Of a DNA stretch of 6,081 nucleotides, positions 1 through 4,499 are shown one piece after another. Position 1 is the first letter of the stretch. Each line of letters opens with the position of its first letter. The DNA lies in the NCBI GenBank assembly GCA_007133145.1, contig SLNF01000241.1:1-6081 (forward strand). Reading direction: 5' to 3'. The stretch is from Nitriliruptorales bacterium. GTDB lineage: Bacteria; Actinomycetota; Nitriliruptoria; Euzebyales; Egibacteraceae. The translations under genes were made by a program, and so were the position numbers. The notes beneath the pieces are model-generated. The model saw nothing but the letters and a program-made list of their open reading frames with translations. It was not told where the DNA came from and searched no databases.

Positions 1-12
1 CGGCGGCGGGGC

Positions 13-1347
13 TCAGGAGCCGCCTGCCCGTGCGCCGAGCCGCACCGTGGCGAGGAGTCCCCGCAGGAACACCGAGCGCAGCGGGCCGACGGCGCGGTCG
101 GCGGTGGCCCGGGGGGCGCGCTCGAGGTGGGCGAGCAGCCGCGCGACCGCCCGGGGACCCGCCCCGGGCAGGGTGTCGACGAGGAGGTCGCCGAGCTTGC
201 CACGCTCGACGGCCATGGCGATCATTCGCTCGAGGCCGGTCTCGGGGGTGTACGGCCGTTCCTCGCGCGGGAGCATCGTGCGCACCCCGTGGTCGCAGGC
301 CTCGACGCAGACCCCGCAGCCGATGCAGCGGCTCGCCTCGATCTCGGCCCAGTAGCGTCGGCGGCCCCGCCCGTCGTGGTCGACGCGGGTGATCGCCGCG
401 GTCGGGCAGGCGTCGACGCAGCCGCTGCGGCAGCCGCGGCATGCAGTGAGGTCGCCGCCGGCGATCCAGTTCGACGGCACGACCGCGCCGTCGATGCCGG
501 CGTTGCGGATCGACTGGAGCATCCCGCAGCAGCAGCCGCAGCAGTTGCAGAGATAGGAGACCTCGCGCTGGACGTTGTCGGCCGTCTGGGCCAGCCCGGC
601 GGCCTTCGCCTCGGCGAGGATCTCGAGCCCCTCCTCAGGGCTGATCGCCTCGGCGAGGTCGGCCCGCACGAGCGCCTCGGCGGCGCTGCCGAGGGTCAGG
701 CAGGTGCGCTGCGGGGCGTCGCAGGCCAGGCCGAGCAGGTCGGCGTGGTAGCGGCATGGGCAGCGCGAGACCGCGACGCTCGTCGCCCCGGCCACGACGG
801 CGGTCGCGCGCTCGTAGTCGAGGACCTCGGTGCGGGCCTGCTGGGGCAGGGCCTCCTCGCGCACGAGCGACCGGCCGAGTTGGACGCTGCCGGCGAAGAC
901 CGCCTCGGCGAAGCGGTGCTCGGGATCGTCGAAGAGGTACTCGTGGAAGAGCGCGGCGAGCTCGGTCATCGGCGCGTCGTGGCGCACGCGCATGAACGTG
1001 AACTCGAAGAAGCCGATGACGACCGGGGCGAGGGCGACCCAGCGCTGGCCGCGGTGCTCGAGGTCGAGCACGAGGCCGCGCGCGGCCATGCTCGTGAGCA
1101 TCGCGTCGAGCTCGTCGCGGTCGCGGTCCATTCGCCGGGCCAGCGCCCGTACCGACACGAGCGAGGGGAGCTGCGCGGCGAGCTCGGCCTCCTCGGGGCT
1201 GAAGAGCAACCGAAGGATGCGCCGGAGGGAGGCGGCGTCGGGCGCGCCGGTCGGCATGCGGTCGAGCCGGCGCTGCAGTGCGGCGTAGCTCGCTGCGGCG
1301 GCTGCGCTCTCGCCGGCAGCCGAGACCGCGGTGCTCGCATGGCCCAT
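13..1347 (-). CDS. Cysteine-rich iron-sulfur protein with winged-helix-like N-terminus and two [4Fe-4S] ferredoxin clusters
   Basis: This is a 444-residue cytoplasmic protein with no signal peptide or membrane segment. Residues about 38-110 look like a winged-helix fold (LRRILRLLFSPEEAELA, then VRALARRMDRD and MAARGLVLDL), followed by an APVVIGFFEF segment. A cysteine block follows: C196-x-C198-R, C209, C216, then CNCCGCCCG at 267-275. Two ferredoxin-type sites come next: C303-x2-C306-x3-C310-x3-C314-P, which has one residue more than the usual CxxCxxCxxxCP, and C341-x2-C344-x2-C347-x3-C351, where D replaces the usual proline. From memory, the same architecture is common in anaerobic and sulfate-reducing bacteria, annotated only as 4Fe-4S binding protein, with no established role; electron transfer is inferred. 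I chose ATG 1347 because GGGGAG lies 8 bases upstream. A GTG at 1548 would add 67 low-complexity residues and is less likely. The gene follows the ABC1 kinase by 210 bases and ends just inside the window. Confidence 0.88.
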   Translation of the reverse strand: MGHASTAVSAAGESAAAAASYAALQRRLDRMPTGAPDAASLRRILRLLFSPEEAELAAQLPSLVSVRALARRMDRDRDELDAMLTSMAARGLVLDLEHRGQRWVALAPVVIGFFEFTFMRVRHDAPMTELAALFHEYLFDDPEHRFAEAVFAGSVQLGRSLVREEALPQQARTEVLDYERATAVVAGATSVAVSRCPCRYHADLLGLACDAPQRTCLTLGSAAEALVRADLAEAISPEEGLEILAEAKAAGLAQTADNVQREVSYLCNCCGCCCGMLQSIRNAGIDGAVVPSNWIAGGDLTACRGCRSGCVDACPTAAITRVDHDGRGRRRYWAEIEASRCIGCGVCVEACDHGVRTMLPREERPYTPETGLERMIAMAVERGKLGDLLVDTLPGAGPRAVARLLAHLERAPRATADRAVGPLRSVFLRGLLATVRLGARAGGS

Positions 1348-1355
1348 CGCGCACG

Positions 1356-1361
1356 CTCCCC
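1356..1361 (-). promoter_or_regulatory. Ribosome binding site deciding the start of the iron-sulfur protein
   Basis: Read on the minus strand this is GGGGAG, followed by 8 bases and ATG at 1347. It is the strongest Shine-Dalgarno-like sequence near this gene and supports the start at 1347 over the open-frame GTG at 1548. Confidence 0.65.
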
Positions 1362-1367
1362 GCGTCG

Positions 1368-1399
1368 GGTGCCCGCCTCGGGCACCTCGTGCCGGTGCC
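1368..1399 (-). promoter_or_regulatory. Two overlapping, mutually exclusive hairpins in the leader of the iron-sulfur gene
   Basis: A perfect 8-bp inverted repeat, GGTGCCCG (1368-1375) and CGGGCACC (1379-1386), encloses a 3-base loop. The inner GGCACC (1381-1386) can pair instead with GGTGCC (1394-1399) across a 7-base loop. The three six-base units start exactly 13 bases apart (1368, 1381, 1394) in alternating orientation. In transcript order the second hairpin ends 6 bases before the GGGGAG ribosome site. The base pairing is read directly from the sequence. A role in attenuation, translation control or protein binding is inference, because chance inverted repeats are common at this GC content. 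Confidence 0.4.
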
Positions 1400-1445
1400 G
1401 TCGCCGGGCCGGTCGACGAACCAGCCTCGCGGTCGGCGGCGGCGA

Positions 1446-1467
1446 CGGTCACGGGGGGATCGGTCAC
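1446..1467. repeat. Short direct repeat CGGTCAC x2 in the spacer
   Basis: CGGTCAC occurs at 1446-1452 and again at 1461-1467, a 15-base period with GGGGGGAT between the copies. On the minus strand it reads GTGACCG twice. It lies in the 210-base spacer between the kinase and the iron-sulfur gene. It could be a paired protein-binding site. If the longer iron-sulfur reading frame from 1548 were real, it would simply encode a PPVTDPPVT repeat. Confidence 0.3.
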
Positions 1468-1519
1468 CGGCGGGGGGCCGAAGGTCCCGCGCCGTCCGTG
1501 CGGCGATGGCTGCCGGCGC

Positions 1520-1543
1520 CGGGCCACCCCGGCGTGGGGCCCG
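1520..1543 (-). other. GC-rich imperfect hairpin 15 bases after the kinase stop
   Basis: CGGG at 1520-1523 pairs with CCCG at 1540-1543, and CCCC at 1527-1530 pairs with GGGG at 1536-1539, leaving a 3-base bulge (1524-1526) and a 5-base loop. It starts 14 bases past the stop codon of the ABC1 kinase gene in the transcript. There is no T-run after it on the minus strand, so it is not a canonical intrinsic terminator. It might slow polymerase, protect a 3' end, or be chance. Confidence 0.2.
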
Positions 1544-1557
1544 TGCACGTGGCCTGC

Positions 1558-2877
1558 TCAGCCGCCCGTCGGGACGGGTTCGACGGGCCGGTGGAAGCCG
1601 GGCAGCCAACGCTCGAGCACCTCCGCGACCGGCACCGTGGCCTCGAGGTGGCAGAGCACCCCGACCATGCCGAGCCACACGCGGTGGGTGAAGAGGTGCT
1701 CGGCGGGCATCCGCAGCTGTAACGCGACGCCGAAGTCGGGGTTGCGCGGGTCGTTGACCCGCCCGAACTGACCGCGCAGCCACGAGCGGGTGAACGTGAA
1801 CTCCGTCGCGGCGGCCGGCTCGGTGAACGGGCGCATGTAGTCGAGGAGCTTGTCGACCTCGACGGCCGAGCCCGGCTCGACGAAGCCCGCGTCCTCCAAC
1901 GCCGCGCCGACCTCGTCGGGGGAGTCGGCGATGAGCGCGGCGAGCAGGCGGCCGAACGACGGCGGCATGCCGTCGGGCATCGCGAGCGCCGAGCCGAAGT
2001 CCATGACCCCCAGCGCGCCGTCGTCGAGCACGCGGAAGTTGCCGGGATGCGGGTCGGTGTGCAGCCAGCCGGCGTACGCAGGGCCGGCGACGAGGAAGCG
2101 CTGGTAGGCGCGCGCGGCGGCGTCGCGCTGCGCGGGCGGCGCGCTCGCGAGTGAGGCGATCGGGGTGCCGCCGAGCCACGTGCTCACGAGCACGCGTCGG
2201 CTCGCGGCGACGACCTCGGGCACGACGACGCCGGGGTCGTCGGCGAAGCCCTCGACGAAGCGGGTCTGCACCGCCGCCTCGCGGGTGTAGTCGAGCTCCT
2301 CGGCCAGGCGCGTGCGCAGCTCGTCGACGAGCGGCGGCAGGGCGAGGGAGGGGGCGATGCGCGCGGCGAGGCGCGACATCGCCGCGACGGTGCCGACATC
2401 ACTCGCCACGGCCTCGGCCACGCCGGGGTACTGGATCTTCACCGCGACCTCGCGTCCGTCGCGCCACCGGCCGCGGTGGACCTGACCGAGCGAGGCCGCG
2501 GCCACCGGCGTGGGGTCGAGGGCGACGAGGTCGCGACGCCAGCTCGTGCCGAGCTCGGCGAAGAGCACGGGGGCGAGCTCGCGGAAGGCGATGGGCACGC
2601 CGACCTCCTGGAGCTCGCCGAGCGCGGCGCTCCAGCTCGCCTCGGGGTCCTGGGGCAGGAGCGCGTCGACGGTCGACAGGAGCTGGCCGGCCTTGAGCGC
2701 CCCGCCCTTGAGCTCCCCGAGCGTCGCGCGGGTGCGCTCGGCGTTGCGTTGGCGGAGTTCGGCGCGGACCTCGTCGGCGTCGGCCCCGGCGAGGGCCGCG
2801 AGTCGTGCCCACGCGCCGAAGGCCGCCGTGCCGAGCGGCAGGGAGAGCAGGCGGAGCCGTCGCAGCGCCGTCGCCAC
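1558..2877 (-). CDS. ABC1/UbiB-family atypical kinase, COQ8/ADCK3-like
   Basis: This 439-residue protein has the full ABC1 signature: the KxGQ motif at 62-65 (LKAGQLLS), the alanine-rich loop AAASLGQVH at 126-134 that replaces the usual glycine-rich loop, the ATP-site lysine K147 in VAVKIQYPG, EELDYTREA at 193-201, the catalytic-loop motif LHTDPHPGNF at 272-281, and the metal-binding DFG at 293-295. The wording around KIQYPGVAEAVASDV and GTSWRRDL resembles mitochondrial COQ8/ADCK3 more than the longer E. coli UbiB, and the C-terminal membrane hairpin of UbiB is not evident. Family members support ubiquinone and other isoprenoid-lipid metabolism as ATPases or kinases; the substrate here is unknown. 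It starts with GTG three bases after the stop of the siroheme-decarboxylase-like gene and has no strong ribosome site, so translational coupling is likely. The stop is TGA at 1560-1558. Confidence 0.93.
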   Translation of the reverse strand: MATALRRLRLLSLPLGTAAFGAWARLAALAGADADEVRAELRQRNAERTRATLGELKGGALKAGQLLSTVDALLPQDPEASWSAALGELQEVGVPIAFRELAPVLFAELGTSWRRDLVALDPTPVAAASLGQVHRGRWRDGREVAVKIQYPGVAEAVASDVGTVAAMSRLAARIAPSLALPPLVDELRTRLAEELDYTREAAVQTRFVEGFADDPGVVVPEVVAASRRVLVSTWLGGTPIASLASAPPAQRDAAARAYQRFLVAGPAYAGWLHTDPHPGNFRVLDDGALGVMDFGSALAMPDGMPPSFGRLLAALIADSPDEVGAALEDAGFVEPGSAVEVDKLLDYMRPFTEPAAATEFTFTRSWLRGQFGRVNDPRNPDFGVALQLRMPAEHLFTHRVWLGMVGVLCHLEATVPVAEVLERWLPGFHRPVEPVPTGG

Positions 2878-2880
2878 GCG

Positions 2881-4011
2881 CTAGCCCGTCATCGCCTCGG
2901 GGTCGAGGCCCTGCGCGACGCACCAGTCGCGGTAGGCGTAGGGGCTGACCTCGCTGGGCTTGATCTCGCTGCGCCCGCCCCAGAAGACGTTCGTGTACTC
3001 GACGTCGATGCCGGCCTCGGCGAGGTGCGCGTCGATCGCGGCCTTGTGCGCGAGCACGCGGTCCTTCTCGGTGCCGTGGGCCACCCCCATGACGTTGACG
3101 TCGGCGAACTCCGGGCCTCCCTCGCGCCAGTAGGCGTGGGTCATGCAGTGGTGCCGGCCGACCTCCTTGCCGGCCTCGAGCTCGGCGCCGCGTGGCACGC
3201 GCCAGTGGAAGAGCGCGTTGTAGCGCGTCACGCGCGAGCCGTCGGCGAGCCGCTTGGCGTGCTCGAGGAACGTCGAGAAGCGCCCGACGATGTCGCGGCG
3301 GGCGAGGTCGTCGGCGACCTCGCAGAAGCCCTCGAGGGTCTCGCCGGCCTCGGCGGCCCGGGGCGCCCAGAGCTCCGTGCTGAGCTCAGCCGGGGCGAAC
3401 TCCCGCTTGAGGGCGGTCAGCACCCGCCACTCGCGGTCGGTGAGGTCGACGACCTCGGTGTCGAGGACCCGGCCCGGCTCGGGCGTGCGCTCGCCCGGCT
3501 CGACGGTGCGCCGGCGCACGTGGCCGACCCCGAGGGCGAAGAGCCGCTTGGCCGGCAGGAGCTTGTACGCCGTCGCGCCGGTGCGCCCGGCGAGGTAGCG
3601 CGCGTGGGCCTCGAGGGAGAACGGACGCGGCACCTTCAGCGTCGTCCAGAGCCGGAAGTCGCTGCCGGGGGTCTCGCGGTCGGTGCTGCGGGTCACGACG
3701 TGCCCGGTGAAGGGGTCCTCGCCGAACATCCAGTCGAAGGCCTCGTCGTGGCGCTCGGGCGGCACCCGCCAGGCCACGAGCGCGCCCGGCGCGAGGCTCG
3801 TCGACAGCAGCGTCTGGCGCACCCGCCGGATCGTGCCGGCCTCGAGCATCGCCGCGATCCGCTCGATGACCGTGGCGACGTCGACACCGGACTCCTCGGC
3901 GACGACCTCGAGGGGCTGGCGGTGGAAGCCCTGCACGCGGTCCTCGGAGACGCTGAGGATCGCGGCGTTGACGGGGTCGTCGATGCTCGTCGGCACGGTC
4001 GAGGTCGTCAT
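2881..4011 (-). CDS. Fused two-half siroheme decarboxylase-like (AhbA/AhbB, NirDL) protein of the Lrp/AsnC fold
   Basis: This 376-residue protein has two homologous halves, each a helix-turn-helix followed by an AsnC-like ligand domain. Half one (about 12-168) has RQPLEVVAEESGV and GTIRRV in the HTH, then ALVAWRVPPER, GHVVTR (104-108), FRLWTTLKVP and TGATAYKLLPAKRLFALGVG. These match the family pattern of NirL/AhbA. Half two (about 186-352) has TDREWRVLTALK and RRDIVGRF, then NALFHWRVP, THAYWR (292-296), VNVMGVAHG and TNVFWGGRSEIK, matching AhbB/NirD. Both halves keep H-x3-R at equivalent places (H104/R108 and H292/R296), where the family has its tetrapyrrole-binding histidines. A proline/glutamate-rich linker (171-187) joins them. 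Known relatives decarboxylate siroheme on the way to haem or haem d1; a haem-sensing regulator is the alternative. ATG 4011 is chosen because it sits 6 bases after a promoter -10 box; longer starts run into the DoxX gene. Confidence 0.78.
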   Translation of the reverse strand: MTTSTVPTSIDDPVNAAILSVSEDRVQGFHRQPLEVVAEESGVDVATVIERIAAMLEAGTIRRVRQTLLSTSLAPGALVAWRVPPERHDEAFDWMFGEDPFTGHVVTRSTDRETPGSDFRLWTTLKVPRPFSLEAHARYLAGRTGATAYKLLPAKRLFALGVGHVRRRTVEPGERTPEPGRVLDTEVVDLTDREWRVLTALKREFAPAELSTELWAPRAAEAGETLEGFCEVADDLARRDIVGRFSTFLEHAKRLADGSRVTRYNALFHWRVPRGAELEAGKEVGRHHCMTHAYWREGGPEFADVNVMGVAHGTEKDRVLAHKAAIDAHLAEAGIDVEYTNVFWGGRSEIKPSEVSPYAYRDWCVAQGLDPEAMTG

Positions 4012-4017
4012 GGCCCG

Positions 4018-4047
4018 AGTGTAGGACGGGGTCGCCGCAGCGCTCAG
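4018..4047 (-). promoter_or_regulatory. Putative leaderless promoter of the siroheme decarboxylase-like gene
   Basis: On the minus strand, TACACT (4023-4018) fits the actinobacterial -10 pattern TANNNT. It is followed by exactly 6 bases (CGGGCC) and then the A of the ATG at 4011, so transcription would begin at the start codon. A weak -35-like CTGAGC (4047-4042) lies 18 bases upstream and overlaps the TGA stop of the DoxX gene. No Shine-Dalgarno sequence precedes the ATG, which agrees with a leaderless message. The -10 position is convincing; the -35 match is only 3 of 6. Confidence 0.5.
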
Positions 4048-4052
4048 CGCTC
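4039..4052. repeat. Tandem 7-bp repeat AGCGCTC x2 over the promoter -35 region
   Basis: AGCGCTC occurs at 4039-4045 and 4046-4052, head to tail. Each unit contains the palindrome AGCGCT. The pair overlaps the end of the DoxX gene and the putative -35 box of the downstream gene, so it could be a small operator, but two short copies in GC-rich DNA may be chance. Confidence 0.3.
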
Positions 4053-4499
4053 GCCCGCGGCACCCCGCGCACCGCCGGCCGCGGTCGCCCGCCGCGGCCA
4101 CGCACCGGTGCTCCACAACGCGAGGGCGATGAGGACCGGCTGGAACAGCAGCCGCACCGCACGGGCGAGGTCGCTGTCGAGGCCGAAGGCGTCGGTGCCG
4201 GTCAGCAGCTGCGAGACGTTGCCGGGGAAGATCACGACGTAGAAGGCCGCGAGCGTCCAGCCGACCTCCCGACGCCGGCGCCGCCACGCGAGCAGCGCGA
4301 GGCCGAGGGCGACCTCGATGACGCCGCTGGCGTAGACGACGAGCTCACGGGCAGGCAGCCACGGCGGGGTCTGGGCGAGGAAGGCCTCGGTCGCGGTGAA
4401 GTGCCCGACGCCGGCGACGAGCATGAAGACCCCCAGGGCGACGCGCACGGTGTGGCGCGCCGCGCGGCCGGGCGCCCCGGGGCGGCTCGCGTCGGCCAC
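4044..4499 (-). CDS. DoxX-family small integral membrane protein
   Basis: This 151-residue protein has four hydrophobic segments at about 18-34 (VRVALGVFMLVAGVGHF), 52-72 (ELVVYASGVIEVALGLALLAW), 79-99 (VGWTLAAFYVVIFPGNVSQLL) and 113-134, with a basic loop RRRRR at 73-77. The length, the four-helix plan, GVGHF in helix one and the FPGN turn in helix three match the DoxX/DoxD-like superfamily, whose members are linked to quinone-dependent redox reactions; most bacterial copies have no assigned substrate. The GTG start at 4499 overlaps the last base of the dehydrogenase stop (TAGTG), so translation is probably coupled. An in-frame GTG at 4448 would cut into the first membrane helix and has no ribosome site. 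The alanine/glycine-rich tail (138-151) is probably disordered. The TGA stop at 4046-4044 lies within the promoter of the next gene. Confidence 0.82.
   Translation of the reverse strand: MADASRPGAPGRAARHTVRVALGVFMLVAGVGHFTATEAFLAQTPPWLPARELVVYASGVIEVALGLALLAWRRRRREVGWTLAAFYVVIFPGNVSQLLTGTDAFGLDSDLARAVRLLFQPVLIALALWSTGAWPRRATAAGGARGAAGER

Noticed and set aside
1513..1522. Palindromes CCGGCGCCGG (1513-1522) and CGTGCACG (1542-1549) in the spacer
   Set aside because: Short GC palindromes are frequent by chance here and show no positional link to a promoter or start codon.
1348..1548. N-terminal extension of the iron-sulfur protein from GTG 1548
   Set aside because: The 67 extra residues are low-complexity, a clear ribosome site precedes ATG 1347, and similarity to the family begins only after residue 35 of the shorter form. 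I keep it as a minor possibility.
127..1722. 531-codon plus-strand open frame antisense to the iron-sulfur gene and kinase
   Set aside because: It is a compositional shadow, runs through the spacer into the next gene, has no recognisable domain, and the opposite frame has clear Cys-motif coding evidence.
635..2179. 514-codon minus-strand frame overlapping kinase and iron-sulfur gene
   Set aside because: It is arginine/proline/alanine-rich out-of-frame translation of two well-supported genes, with no motifs.
2476..4242. 588-codon plus-strand open frame antisense to three genes
   Set aside because: It crosses gene boundaries and the promoter gap, its product is low-complexity (R, A, G, E, V rich) with no family motif, and long antisense frames are expected at this GC content.
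4012..4287. Longer start of the decarboxylase-like gene at 4287
   Set aside because: The extra 92 residues overlap the DoxX gene, are arginine-rich, and match no family sequence; family similarity begins just after ATG 4011.
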